Shown: piece by piece, positions 21,081 to 34,334 of the stretch
Layout: the number at the start of each line of letters is the position of its first letter
Numbering within the stretch: the first letter of the stretch is position 1
Source of the DNA: Tetraselmis striata
Lineage: Eukaryota > Chlorophyta > Chlorodendrophyceae > Chlorodendrales > Chlorodendraceae
Assembly: GCA_006384855.1 (NCBI GenBank)
Contig: VCJN01002783.1
Span: 1-64,000, forward strand
DNA length: 64,000 bases
Direction of reading: 5' to 3'
Notes under the pieces: model-generated
The model's database searches: none
Told to the model about the DNA's origin: nothing
Seen by the model: the letters and a program-made list of their open reading frames with translations, nothing else
Translations under genes and position numbers: made by a program

Positions 21081-24000
21081 CTAGTCGGACTTCACAGATG
21101 CAAAGATCTTGAAGGTAAAGTAGTACGATGCCAGGAATCCAACGGTGCCCAGAAGGATGTACAGCGTGTAGCAGAACATGCCCATGTAGGTGAGGTAGAC
21201 CACGATGGAGAGCCCCCCATGCATGTTGTTGAGAGAGGAGATCATGAAGGTGATGGCATATGCCGCAACAAAGTAAGCGACAGCTCCTCCACGGTAGAAC
21301 GATTGCCACCACCACTGGTAGTCCTCATTGCACAGCTGCAGGTAGGTGGCAACCACAGACACCTGGCCAAGGCAACGCCGCGTACAATCAGTACCCAGAA
21401 GCGGTACAAATGATGCGGCATATGTGGGGCAAAAAATCGCAGGGAGTACCTGAGCCGTGATCACGCATGTGAGAACAGCGGAAAAGAAGACAAATCCAAA
21501 AAGGTAGTAGAAGTATCCCTGCAGCGTGGCGTTTTACATAAACAGGGGGTCAGAGGACAGCAAGCGCGGCACATGTATTCTTCAACAGTAACTATGGCAG
21601 AAAAGGATCAACTGGGATTGGTGCAGATATGGCTGCGCACCTGCCACATGGACGTCATGGTGAAGTAAAGCACGATGAAAATGTTGCCGAAGACCAGGAG
21701 ACCGCTGCCCAGGGAGAAGACAATGCCGGGGATCTTTTGGCGAGGCACCTGCCGCGGGATCTGGTTGGTGCGGACAGGGTAGGGGCTGATCGCCTGCTTG
21801 GAGGCAATGTAGCCGCCAAACAGGCACAGCGGGATGGACACCAGCCCCCACAGGCCCAGGATCATGAAGTAGGCCTTCAGGGGGATGGCCCCAACAGTGC
21901 CAGTCTTGTGCAGCATGATGTTCAGGACGGTGAGCATGAGCATGGTGATGCCAGGGAAGTAGAGGGAAGTACGCATCGCTGCAGTCGGCCACCGAGTGTG
22001 GCTCTGGGCAATCATGCCATTGATGTACACTGCAGGATAGGCAAAGAGCAGCACAGGCAGAGGAGTCAGGAGCCCAGCTGCTTGTAGTCGCATACACGCA
22101 TCGGTCTGTCGCGACGCAAGTGTTGCAGGGGAGAAGGAGAAAGCATCACCTGCGCTGTATCCGGCCATGCCGGACAGCAAGATGTACATGCCGATGCACG
22201 TGCTGAGCAGAGCCCCACGAGAGGCGGGCGAAAGGAATCCCAGCGCCGCAAACAGGATGGTCACCAGCGCGCACAGCAGGATCTGGATGCCTGTGCCGAC
22301 CTGCACGCAGAGATGCATGGTCGCGGGGGGCGCGCGGAACACGTCGCCCATGACCAGCTTCCAGCCAAACTCCTCCTTAAACTCTGCTTCTGTGTCGCCC
22401 ACAATCTCCTCGTACCTGCGCACGTTTCCCGGAATCAGAGCCCATCCTGAGGCCCCATCCCTGCCTGACCACCTGCTCAGATCGGTCAACACAGCCAGGG
22501 AAAGGAACTGCTCACTTCATGAGGTCACGCCGGACCGTGCGCAGCAGGATGATCATCACCACGCCCGTCAGCACGAGTGCCACGACCAGGGAGTTGATGA
22601 TGGAGAACCAGTGCACCTGGCCACGGGGCATCTTGAGGTATGCGTCCCAGCGGGAGGCCCACTTGGTCTCCGACACCTGCATGCCAGTAAACACACTCTT
22701 CCTCACTCGTGCCCCCCCCCCCCCCCCCCCCAACACCCACCCACCCACATACAAACTCGCCTTCACATACACTTCGAGACAAGAAAAATGCATGATGGCA
22801 TGCAGGCTTCAGCGCTATGTGAGTCAGGGCTGGGGCTACGCTACGGGGCTGCTGCCATCCAACATGCCGGACCTGCCAGACAACGTCGTATGTGTACGTG
22901 ATGGAGGCCCCCTCCTCAATCTTCAAACCAGTGCCCTCGATGACGCCGCTCTTCACGGAATCCATGCAAACCATGCTGGCGCCGGCGCGGCTGCCGGGCG
23001 AGGCGCTGTCGCTGCATGCCCGGACCTCAAATCCCACCACGGTGTACTGGAATGGGATCAGAGCAGGAAGTTGTCAAATGCGGGCATATGCATCTATGAC
23101 TATCAGGAAACGTGCAGTGCATTGGGTAGTATGGGGTAGGAGGCTGGTCGCACATATGTCTGGCCAACGCCTGACTCCAGAAGATGACGGCGCTTGCCCC
23201 CAAAGTCCAAGTTGGCGGCCTCAAACATCTTGGCGCTGTACGAACCAGGAGAGCAGCACAAAGACATGGGAGAAGGAAAAGATTCACAGGTCAGGGGTTG
23301 AACAGTGCCAGGCAGCGGCAGCGGCGGTCACGGCATGCCAACGATAATACAATGCTTAGGCCAAATGCTGGCGCACTTTTCGCTGAGGATGGAGTCCACG
23401 GGGTGCACCAGGATAGTGAACACCAGGTGGTTATTGACAAAGAAGTCTCCGTTGGCCTCGTAGCCCAACTCAAAGCCGGTAATGACGTTGTTCTCCTGCT
23501 CACATGCCGCAAGGAGGTGAGCGCGAGAAGGGCAGGCTCGTGGGCGCAGGCGAGGTGGTAAGGATGCGGAAGGAATCACCCCTAAGGCGGGGCTCACCGC
23601 AGTGGGGTCGTCCAGGTCCTGCGTGGTCACTGGCAGGTTGTCCAGGATCATCTTGATGCGGTAATTGTTCTTGATCATGTCGGTCAGGCTCTGGAGGGCA
23701 GTGTATCGGGCGTTGAGAGAGCGTGCGTGGAAGCATGTGCCAGCCTGCCTGGGGGTGGGCGGCACGCTGTGCGCTGGCTGGCTGTGTGCATATGGGGGCG
23801 CATACCTCCACCTCCGCCTTGCTCAGAGGGCCATAGTAGCCCTGCTTGCACACCTCCACGTTTCGCTGGTCTTTCTGTGAGGTCAAGAGTCGAGCTCAGC
23901 AGCGGCGGGTGGCAACAAACCACCTGGGGCATTGGGAATCGAGGAGGCAAGGTGTGACAAGGCCGGTGGCGACATCCCACCATGAGCGTGAAGTTGTAGG

Positions 24001-24518
24001 GCGAATTCTGGATTTTCTGCCCCATCAGCAGCGTGCCAATGTTTAGGTTACGCTGCGACTTCTTCACGCCCTCCACCGGCTTGCAGAATGGCAGGGAGTA
24101 GTAGTCGTAGGAGAACTCAGTTGTGTAGGAGGTCACGCTGTTGACCTCCGCTGTGGGGAGCAGCCACCGTGAACGCGAGGCGGTCAGTGGCACCCACTGC
24201 CTGCCTGCCCAGCAGCTCGCAGCATCCCCACCCCGTCTGCTTTGCCAGAGCATCAAGCGGGTGAAAATGCTGCAGTTGGTATTTAGATATTCATCGACGT
24301 TCCGCCCCTTACCGCCAGTTCGCCCTCCGATATGGATTGGCTCACCCCCTGACTCAAGTACGCCACAACGCGCTGCCAGCCTCACCTTGCAGCTTTGCGC
24401 CAACATCGTAGGCTTGAGGAAAAGTCCCGGGCAGGTAGTAGCCGCTAGCGGTAGCGGCGCAGGCGGCCAGCAGCGCCAGCAGCAGCGCGCTCGCTCTGGC
24501 GGGCCGGAGTAGCGCCAT
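21081..24518 (-). CDS. TM9SF: Transmembrane 9 superfamily member (EMP70/nonaspanin)
   Basis: Twelve exons (first 24518-24386, last 21362-21081) join in phase to about 685 residues. A signal peptide (LLALLAACAATASG) precedes the luminal domain with YYLPGTFPQ, FSYDYYSLPFC and RIKMILDNLPV. The family hallmark KWASRWDAYLKMP leads into nine hydrophobic segments, starting HWFSIINSLVVALVLTGVV and ending with the block QLCNEDYQWWWQSF. The C-terminus is SVKSD, which fits the KxD/E signal known in plant EMP12 to bind COPI and hold the protein in the Golgi. Exon 6 (23235-23154) encodes an unusual segment, AKMFEAANLDFGGKRRHLLE, that I do not recall in the family; its splice phases fit. TM9SF proteins act in Golgi/endosome sorting of membrane proteins. 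The gene is divergent from COPA. Confidence 0.93.
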
Positions 24519-25582
24519 TTCGCGTGGCTCGCGCTTGACGAGGGCCGACACGGGGAGAGCTCTCCGGTTCCGCAGCGGGAGAGGGACGTCCGGGAGGGAT
24601 GCGCGAGGGGCGGCCACGAGATGTGTGGCGGGCCGGGCCGAGACGGGAGCTCAGGCAGGAGCAGTGCGACAGCCAGGCTGCCGGACGGACTGGGGATCTT
24701 GTTGACTGTTGTCGGCTCTGCTTCGGTGTTGGCGGTAGTTGCGACATCGAGAGCGCTAAGGATTAGCACACTGCGCGCGAGCCAGCCCAGGTACGAGTAC
24801 TGTACCTGTGCCTTGCAGGAGCATCTCGCAGACGAGTACCTGGGTACCTGCAGGTACATGGAGTTTCGATGTCGGAACATTAGCCGAAAATTGCACAGGC
24901 TTTGTTACAAGGAAAACACGTGAAAATTATTCAGTTCAAGACGAGGTTAAACTATGTTTGTATCGGGATTATGCAGATTTTAACTGTACGCGAAGCCGTT
25001 GTCTGATTACAGTATCTCCGCGCTGTACGCGAGTAATCTACGTTTGGGTGCTCTGTGTGACTACGCTGAGATACGAGAATTGCCCTGAGTACTACAAGAT
25101 CTGCTCGTTAATTCGTAGTGAACTACGAGAACTACCAGTACGTACGGTAAACCAGCGGGCCGCTTTTAGGCGGCTTGCTGTGTTGATTTTCTAATTCTGG
25201 GGAACTGCCCTTTTTGTAATTCACACCAGTACGTACGTACGAGCATTCCCACCGGTCGGTCATATCAGCACCGCGCGCCGGCCCGGGGGGGCGTATGCGC
25301 TGCGGAATTAGCTGCGCTGCCTGCTGTTGCACGCCGAGGGGGCGCGATCAACCTCTTCGAACACGCGCGAGAGCAAAAAACGTTCTCCTAAGACGAGACA
25401 CGCTGGCGAGTTGGTGCTAGATCCTGCGCTCCCCTGCCTTCCCGCGGTTGGTCTGCGTGCCGCATCGCGGGCGCTGAGCTCAGTGGCAATCTCTGACAAG
25501 TGCCCGCAGTGCGCGAACGAGAGTACGCGCCCGCGACCGGCTGATCTGTGCGGGAGGGGCACCGCCCTGCAGCGCCGCCGCG
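24519..25582. promoter_or_regulatory. Divergent intergenic region between TM9SF and COPA
   Basis: 1.06 kb separates the two start codons. It holds two GTAC-rich clusters: 24788-24860 (GGTACGAGTACTGTACC and GAGTACCTGGGTACCTGCAG) and 25136-25242 (CCAGTACGTACGG, CCAGTACGTACGTACGAG). Between them is an AT-richer stretch with repeated TACGCGA-type words. No TATA box is clear. A shared bidirectional promoter is an inference from the head-to-head layout. Confidence 0.45.
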
Positions 25583-28500
25583 ATGCTGACCAAGTTCGAA
25601 ACAAAGAGCAACCGGGTGAAGGGCCTCTCCTTCCACCCGAAGAGGTATTGCCCCAGGATTCCCCCCCCCCCCCCCCCGTCCCTTATCATCTCCTTCACAC
25701 CCGGACGCCAGGTCTCGTATGCTTCTTGCGGGTGGCAGCTCGGCTGTGCCTCGCCGCGCCGCGCCTACCCGGCCGTGCCGCGGTTTGACTGCCCCGCTAG
25801 GCGCAGTCTTCGTCGGTTGCGCGTATCAGCGCGCCCCGGGCCTCCTCTCGAACTACTTCCCTGGACAGCTGCGCCAGGCGCCTGTAAGCGGGGACCGGGC
25901 TGGAGCCAAGGCGCGAGGCTCTGGATGAGCCATGTAGCTGCAGTCAGTCATCACTGCCGCCTCGCTGACGGCCCGGGCGCGAGGAGGAAGGGGGGAGTGG
26001 CGGGTGGGCTCGCGAGGCTTTGATCCGGACCTCGTCCGGACTTTGTCGGACACCCGTCTGCCCTTCCCGAGCTGTCCATGCTGGTCTTGCTTGGCGGCGG
26101 GCGGCGTGGGCCCGGGTTTGAGGTCAGGTCGTCGCAGATACCCCCTGGCCGACGCATCTCGGCCTCCGATCTTCAGGGCGGCCCGGCGGCCAGAAATCGC
26201 GCGTCCCGGCAGCGGCGACTGTCACCCGCTTGTGGGGGGAGGAGGGGGGGGGGGGGTGAGGGGTCGCCAATCGGTCAGATCTCAACCGGCGCGATCGGTG
26301 GGAGCAGCAGCCCGCCTGCCACCAAATTTCCCTATCCCATTACCATTTCACTGGCTCTGTTCGCGGGATTACCTAAAAGGCCACTTTTCGCGCATCTGTG
26401 CCGGGAATAGCACGGCGGGGCATCCGCCCTGTCTCAATAGAGCCCTGCCGCTCTCTATTTTCGGAGCTTGACGCGTTGTGCGGTGAGCCTTCTCCAGCTG
26501 CTGGCCCACACCCGCTCACGCCGCTGGATGCCTCTCCTCGATTGCGCAGGCCATGGATCCTTGCGTCCCTGCACAGCGGTGTCATCCAGGTGCGCACCCT
26601 CCCCAAACTCCCACTTCCCGCCGGTGGCATCTGTCAGTGCCAGGGCAGCTGTCCACGGGCCTTGGCTGCCCTGCACCTGGACCAGGGACCTGCCTGCATG
26701 GGGGGTCGTTTGAGCAGGCTGGGCCTGGATCGCCAGCATGCCGCTCAACCCATGCCCCTGGTGTGCACAGCTGTGGGACTACCGCATGGGCACCCTGATC
26801 GACCGCTTCGACGAGCATGATGGTCCCGTGCGCGGTGTGCACTTCCACAAGAGCCAGCCGCTGTTTGTGTCCGGTGGCGACGACTACAAGATCAAGATCT
26901 GGAACTACAAGCTCCGCCGCTGCCTGTTCACTCTGCTGGGCCACCTGGACTACATCCGCACCGTGCAGTTCCACCAGGAGTACCCCTGGATCGTCAGCGG
27001 CTCCGATGACCAGACCATCCGCATTTGGAACTGGCAGTCCCGCACCTGCATCGCTGTGCTGACGGGGCACAACCACTACGTGATGTGCGCCAACTTCCAC
27101 ATGAAGGATGATCTTGTGGTGTCGGCCTCCCTGGACCAGACGGTCCGTGTGTGGGACATTGGCGGCCTGCGCAAGAAGACTGTCGCGCCCAGCGGTGCCG
27201 GCGATGACATGCTGCGCCTGCCGCAGGTAAGGACAGAGGCTTCGTTTCTCCTACCATTTATCCATACTTATCACAAGCTTCCGGAATGCCCCCAATACCG
27301 CTGAATCGCACCACAATAGAAGGCCGCTGAAGAGAGTCACGCTGCAGCCCTGGAAACGCCTCACCGAACATACCCGATGTTTGTGTCTGGGGATGGCGCG
27401 TATCCTGACCTCTGCCCCTCCTGGGCCCCGTCACTTGCAGCAAATGAACGCCGACCTCTTTGGAGGCGGCGATGCGGTGGTGAAGTATGTGCTGGAGGGA
27501 CACGACCGTGGCGTCAACTGGGCCACCTTCCACCCCAGCCTCCCCTTGATTGTGTCAGGTGCCGATGACCGCCAGGTCAAGCTGTGGCGCATGAACGGTA
27601 TCCCCCCCCCCCCCCCCCCCCCCCCCCCCGCCCGGTCTTCTACCCTCTTCTAGCCACCCTGGCTATCCGATGTGTATCACCAAAATGCTCACCACAGCCT
27701 GAATGTTCTGGTTTCCGTAGACTCCAAGGCCTGGGAAGTGGACACCCTGCGCGGCCACGTCAACAATGTGTCCTGCGTCATGTTCCACGCTAGACAGGCA
27801 TGGACCCCCCTTTTGCCCCCCCCCCCCCCCCCCCCCCCCCCCTCCTCTTTTTGGGAAAAGGCAACGCTCAATGGTCAACGCACACACAAACGCAGACCTC
27901 ACCCGGCCCTCGCAGCAACCCGGGCACCAGCTGAGGCGTTCCTACTTCTGCTGCCCCTCGCCCCCCCCCCCCCCCCCCCCCCCCAAGGACATCATTGTGT
28001 CCAATTCCGAGGACAAGAGCATCCGCGTCTGGGACATGTCAAAGCGCAATGGCGTGCAGACCTTCCGTCGCGAGCATGACAGGTGACGTGCGGCTCTGGG
28101 GGGAATGTAGCAGCTGCAAAGCTTTTGTTGCCATTACCCTTTTGGGGGAGGAGAAGAGGGGGTCTCAACTGAACCATATTGCTGGCGCGGCTTTGTTGTC
28201 ACGGCAGGTTTTGGATCCTTTGCGCCCACCCGGAGGTCAACCTGCTGGCGGCCGGCCACGACAGCGGAATGATTGTGTTCAAGCTGGAGCGCGAGCGACC
28301 CGCGTATGCGACGCACGGCCCCATGCTGTACTACATCAAGGACCGATACCTGCGCGCGTATGAGTACAACTCGCAGCGCGACAACCCCCTGATCTCCATC
28401 CGCCGCCCTGGCACCACCGTCAGCAGCCAGGTACCGGCACCACAGGCAGCACCAGCCCGGGGCCCCCTTAATCCTCTCCGCTGCGGCACTGCGGCCTGTA

Positions 28501-31500
28501 CACTCCAGGGCGGGGTCGTCTGTGGCACTGATGATTTGCGGCGTGCTTCCCTGTCCACTCTGCTGCCCAGGCCCCTCGCAGCCTTGCGTACAACCCGGCC
28601 GAGACCTGCGTCCTGGTCTGCTACGACGGCGAGGGCGGCTCTTACGAGCTGTACAGTGTGCCGAAAGACCCCAGTCGCGGGGACAATGCGCCGGTGCCTA
28701 CCTTCCCCTCAGCTCCCGCTGGCCTTAACCAAAACAGACCGCTCAGTGCACTACCTACACCGCCATATAGGGTGTTAAGACCCTCTGTTTGCTGCGCCAC
28801 AGGACGCCAAGCGCGGTGTGGGCAGCTCTGCGGTGTTTATCGCGCGCAACCGCTTTGCGGTGCTGGACAAGAGCAATGGCCAAATCCAGATCAAGAATCT
28901 CCGCAACGAGATCACCAAGAAGTGCCCCGCGCCCGACTCCTCCTCGGACGCGCTCTTCTATGCAGGCACCGGCCTGCTGCTGTGCCGCTGCGAGGACAAG
29001 GTGCCTGCCCTGGTTTGGCTGGCTGACTACAAGTGACTATAGACAGCGGGGGCTGCACTGCTTGTCGACTGCGAGAGGCCATTTGTAACCCCCCTCGCCC
29101 GTGCAGGTCATCCTCTTTGATGTGCAGCAGCGCAGCACTGTTGCCGAGCTCTCCACACCATCTATCAAGTACGTTGTCTGGTCTGGCGACATGAACCAGG
29201 TGCGAACCGTAGACTGTCCCCGCCCCGGTCCCTCACTCCGGCTTCCTGTGAACCCACCGGTCGCGCACTTGCATGGATCGTGCGCTGACACACTTCCCTG
29301 CTGCCCTTCCTGCTCAGGTTGCGCTGCTGTCCAAGCACGCCATCATCATCGCCAACAAGCGCTTGGGCAACTCGTGCACTGTGCATGAGACCATCCGCGT
29401 CAAGTCCGCTGCCTGGGATGATAACGGCGTGCTGGTGTACACCACGCTGAACCACATCAAATACTGCCTGCCCAATGGAGACTCTGGCATCATCCGCACC
29501 CTGGATGTCCCGGTCTACATCACCAAGGTGTTTGGCAACATGATCTACTGCTTGGACCGTGACGGCAAGTGCCGCCAGATCCAGGTGCGCCCATTATCAG
29601 CTGACCTCGATTCCAGCTGAGCCCGCATCTCAGGGTTGTCTCTCGCGGGAGGTGGTGCTGTGACTTAGGACTGTCCCTGCTCTGCGCATTTCTGGCTGCA
29701 GGTGGACACCACCGAGTACATGTTCAAGCTAGCCCTCATGCAGCGCAAGTTCGACCAGGTGCTGTCCATGATCCGCAACTCGCAGCTCACCGGCCAGTCC
29801 ATCATCGCCTACCTGCAGCAGAAGGGCTTCCCGGAGGTTGCGCTGCACTTTGTGAAAGACGAGCGCACCCGCTTCAATCTGGCCATCGAGTGCGGCAACA
29901 TCGAGGTGACCTCTCCCCGCCCTATGGTTGCCGCCGCAGATGGCTGGATCCCTGCCACTTGTGACCAACTGGACGCCGCTGTGCACGCAGGTTGCCCTGG
30001 AGTCGGCGCAGGCGCTTGATGACAAGGAGACATGGTACAAGCTGGGCGTGGAGGCGCTGCGCCAGGGCAACCACCAGGTGGGTCTCAACGTCAAGCCTGC
30101 CATGTCAGCACTTGTCTTCTGGTGCGCCGTGTGCGTAACACTGGTTACGCAGCCGCTAAGGTCGTGCATGCTGTGCAGATCGTGGAGTTCAGCTACCAGA
30201 AGACAAAGAACTTTGAGCGCCTGTCGTTCCTGTACCTCATCACCGGCAACCTGGAGAAACTGTCCAAGATGCTGAAGATCGCCGAGATGCGCGGGGATGT
30301 GATGGGCCGCTTCCACAACGCGCTCTACCTGGGCGATGTGCGCGAGCGCATGAAGATTCTTGAGGAGACGGGGCAGACGGCGCTGGCCTACACCACCGCC
30401 GCTGCGCACGGCCTGGCAGAGGACGCGGCGCGCCTTGCCGAGGGCTTGGAGAGTGTGCCGGAGGTGTCCCCGGCGGCGTCGCTGCTGATGCCCCCCACCC
30501 CCATCCTCAAGGAGGACAACTGGCCGCTGCTCACTGTCTCCAAGGGCTTCTTCGACGGCGCATTCGCCAAGGGGCAGGACGCTGGCATCGGCGCGGAGGT
30601 GAGCGACTTGTGCAGGAGCCGCATGTAAGTTGGCCCACAGGGAGGGCATGCTTGGGCAGCTGTTGAGCCTTTTGGGGTTGTTTTGGGGCTGCAGGGAGCA
30701 GATGAGATGGAGGCCGCGGGCGCTGGCTGGGGTGAGGAGGATGACCTGGACCTTGGCGGTGACGGAGAGGCGGCTGAGGACGATGACGGCCTGGGCATGG
30801 AGGACGCAGACGGCTTCCCCAAGGCCAGCGATGATGAGGAGGGTGGCTGGGAGATGGAGGACCTGGACCTGCCCACTGATGTGGGCGCCGACGAGAGCTT
30901 CACCGGCACGGGCAAGTCACAGTTTGTGGCGCCCACCCCCGGGGTGCCGCCCCAGCAGCGCTGGCAGCAGAAGTGCAACCTGGCCGGCGAGCAGGTGGCG
31001 GCAGGCGCGTTTGACACCGCCATGCGGCTCCTCAGCCGCCAGCTGGGCATCGTCAACTTCGCGCCGCTCAAGTCCATGTTTTTGGAAACCCACCAGGCGG
31101 CCTTTGGCAGCCTGCCCTGGCCTGCCGGGCCTGCCCACCATGTCCTCTGCCCTGGACCGCAAATGGGACCCGGATGCCAGCACCCAGCAGCCTACCGCCC
31201 CAGCGCTCATCTACAGGTGCGGCGGTGGCTCATTGATCCGCTTGCCTTGCATGCGGTAGATTGCTTCCGCCCCACATGCCATATGGCGCCTGGTGAGTGT
31301 GTGCTGCCGTTCTGATCACCTGACTGTTGGGTCGTGCAGCCTGCCCAAACTGGAGGACGCTGTGAAAAAGGCGTACAAGACCGTGACAGAGGGCAAGTTC
31401 ACGGAGGCCTACAAGCTGTTTGAGGGCATCCTGCTCACCATCCCGCTGCTGGTCGTGGAGACCCGCAAGGAGGTGGACGAGGTGAAGGAGCTGCTCACCA

Positions 31501-32106
31501 TCGCGAAGAACTACCTGGTGGCCCTCAAGATTGAAATCAAGCGCAAGGAGTACAAGGTCGCCGACCCGCGCCTCGTCTGCTGTGCCTGCGGCGGGTGCTG
31601 CCTTGCTTGATGCGTGGTTGTGGCCCATGCTTGGCTGATGGAGCGCTGGTTGGCTGTTGCAGGATGACCCCAAGCGCACCGCCGAGATGGCCGCCTACTT
31701 CACCCACTGCCAGCTGCAGCCGGTCCACATGGCGCTCTCTCTGCGCTCGGCCATGACCATCTTCTTCAAGCTGAAGAACTTCACCACATGCGCGACCTTC
31801 TGCCGCCGCCTGCTCGAGCTCAACCCCGCAGCCTCCATGGCGCAGAAGGCGCGGCAAGTGCTGGCCGCGTGCGAGAAGACTCCCACCGATGAGGTGGAGC
31901 TCAACTACGATCCCCGCAACCCCTTCGATGTCTGCACCATCACCTTCACGCCCATCTACCGCGGCAACAGATATGTGGAGGACCCCTTCACCGGCTGCCG
32001 GTTCCAGCCTGATTGCGAGGGCAAGATCTGCCCCATCGGGGGGATCTCGAAGATTGGCGCCGATGCCTCCGGCCTGGTCTGCTCGCCGGTGCAGGTCCGG
32101 TCGTGA
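25583..32106 (+). CDS. COPA: Coatomer subunit alpha (COPI coat)
   Basis: Seventeen exons, from 25583-25644 to 31663-32106, give about 1227 residues, close to other alpha-COPs. The N-terminal WD40 propeller is highly conserved ([63 protein letters not shown]). A second propeller, an alpha-solenoid ([20 protein letters not shown]), an acidic linker ([13 protein letters not shown]) and the C-terminal domain that binds epsilon-COP ([17 protein letters not shown], ending [17 protein letters not shown]) follow. The protein forms the COPI cage for Golgi-to-ER transport, and its first propeller reads dilysine and KxD-type signals. Intron 5 has a GC donor. Exon 15 (30695-31216) carries one surplus base: the frame must change between about 31100 and 31130 for both splice junctions to fit. 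This is a sequence error or a real lesion. Confidence 0.95.
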
Positions 32107-33855
32107 GGTCCGCGTGTGGCACGACACTCCTCGGGACATGTCATGCGTGCATGCAGAGAGGCTGGCGCTGTAGAGCAGATGCGCACATTGCAGCCTGGGC
32201 GGGTGGTGATTGCTCCGGAGGGGGTCCTCGGTTGTCAGACATCCGGCTCCCAGGGGCGGCCGTCTGCCCCCGTGTTTCCCGCTTGTGATCGCAAGCCGTA
32301 GAGGATTAGATAATGCTACTCGTAGAAGTGCGCCCGGCTCGTATGCTCCGTACAGATGTGACATTTGCGCTGCCGTGCATTGTTGCCGAGATAGCCCTTG
32401 CATGCATTGCTGTTCGGATACCGGGTGCCGCCCGTCCTGATATCTGCTATGCCTGAGGGGCCACTCATGAAGTCAGCGTCAGTACAGTGGGCTCTCGACA
32501 AAAAATGATATGAAAGACGTTATCTTGTCCATGTTTTTCACAGATTTGCACGGATGGCGCGACATGCTGTGGCACTGGCCGGCGCAATTTCCCTACCGTA
32601 CAGTCACGCAGTGTCACGTGAGCGGCGTAATTGATTCAGTCGGATGCTGGCGGCTATTATGGCTTATGAACCTTGTACATGAAACTTATGAACCTGTACG
32701 TCCAACCTGAATTTGCAGAGCTTTTGCTCATTGCTGTCTCATGATGTCATCCTTATTTATAAACATGCATCGCAAGCCCACGCGTCTCATGACGGCATCC
32801 TTACAAACATGCATCGCAAGCCCCACCTCAATCCCGGTACGCTCAGGCATACAATGGAGTAACGTGAGAAACGGTTTTTATATACTTTTACATGATGGGA
32901 CAGAATACTAGGGAACGGAGGGGATTGTATACTGTTAATACTCATCCAGCACTACTGGTACCACCAGCGTTCGTCAGCAGCAGGACTATACTACAGTACC
33001 AGTATACCACTGTTTTTTTTTTCTGAACATCACCTGTTCATTTCCTGCTGATGGGATATGAGTGCTGCAGCTTTGTCACGCTTAAATATTGCAATAGTCT
33101 TCGTCGTGATATGAAGCGCAAACCACGGGCAGCACGACATGTATACATTTTTCGCACACAGGCGCTCTGAACCAATTAGCAGCAGTGGTTTTATTACCTG
33201 CTCAGCAGTGCTCGTCGAGTGGCATCATGAGAGCGCGTGCACTACCTAGAAAAAGTGGGTATTTGGGGGTGGTGCATGCGGGGGGCGCCTACGGCGTTGA
33301 CGGGAGGGGGGGGGGGGCACGGAAGGACAGTCGACGCCTCTGCGCCTCGACGGACCGTTATAGTAGTAGAGTGCTGGCAGAGTGGGCGAGTGCCGACTGC
33401 CCAGTGAGCGAGCGAGTGGGCGGCGGGGAAACACAATACAGGTTGTGCCTGATTTTGGTGATGTGCCGATACACATGTCGGCATATCCCTTCGCGCGCCT
33501 CGAGCACCCGCTGCCTACTGGTAGTCTAACTACTACTAGGGAGTAGGGATTAGCAGCACTCGGCAGTATAAGACTTGATCATCACAATTAATCCTTGTAC
33601 AGTACTGTCCGTAGTCGGCCGCCCGGTTCACTGGTTCACTGCTATGGGGGATTAATTAATAACCCCACACAGCGGGTAGCTGCTGCCCGGACGAGTATAT
33701 CTTGACACGCCTCTGGCATTGCAATAAATTTGAAGAAGTGATGAACTTTCGCTTGAATATCACCAGCATCCCGGAAAATTCATGTTTCTGAAACGCTAGT
33801 ACCGTCCCATCACATCAATCTTGCGGTGTATTTTGAACTGCTAGAGGGGCGCATG

Positions 33856-34020
33856 GGGGGCTATTGCGCGGGTGTCAATGGCTTAAAAAGCCCCCCTTCA
33901 GTGCGGCGCAGACCCGCACAATAGTGAGATTTCACATTCGGACCCAACGGGACGCGCTAACACCTGCTTCAGGGGGGCTTTTTCCGTTATGCACACCCGC
34001 GGAGACCCGCGCAATTGCCG
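33856..34020. repeat. Foldback element with imperfect inverted arms
   Basis: The left arm (CTATTGCGCGGGTGT, then TTAAAAAGCCCCCCTTCAG at about 33880-33901) faces a right arm in reverse complement (CTTCAGGGGGGCTTTTTCC at about 33968-33986, then ACCCGCGCAATTGCC at 34005-34019). The loop is short, about 65 bases. No coding capacity is present. It may be a small non-autonomous inverted-repeat element. Confidence 0.6.
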
Positions 34021-34270
34021 TACTTTCCGCTGTATAAAAGCCCCCGTTGCGTGCAGTTAGGCGGTGCTGACGGAGCGCGGCGCGAGGGACGCAGGGACTG
34101 GCGTGCATCGCGCGCCCCGGCAGATGCCGACGGGACTTCTAATTGTTGCTGCCTCAATGGACACCCCATTTCCGTAAGGAAACATACGTTATTTTGGCCG
34201 AAAATGAAATAAATCTGGGGGGGGGGCCTGGATGGCCCCCCCCCCCGACACCCCCCCCCAATCGTCGTGG

Positions 34271-34334
34271 CCGGGCCTTCGGCCCGGCGTTGGGGGGGGC
34301 GCCCCCCGCGCACTGCGCGGGGGGCGCCCCCCCC
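34271..34334. repeat. Two adjacent GC hairpins, one a 21-bp perfect palindrome
   Basis: 34271-34287 folds as CCGGGCC-TTC-GGCCCGG. 34292-34312 and 34314-34334 are perfect 21-base inverted arms around a single C, with GGGGGCGCCCCC cores. The block is preceded by runs of G and C (34217-34260). It could act as a very stable RNA or DNA structure. It lies about 545 bases beyond the La stop codon. Confidence 0.85.

Noticed and set aside
31100..31130. Tiny intron explaining the COPA frame change
   Set aside because: No donor-acceptor pair of usable length removes exactly the surplus base while keeping conserved residues.
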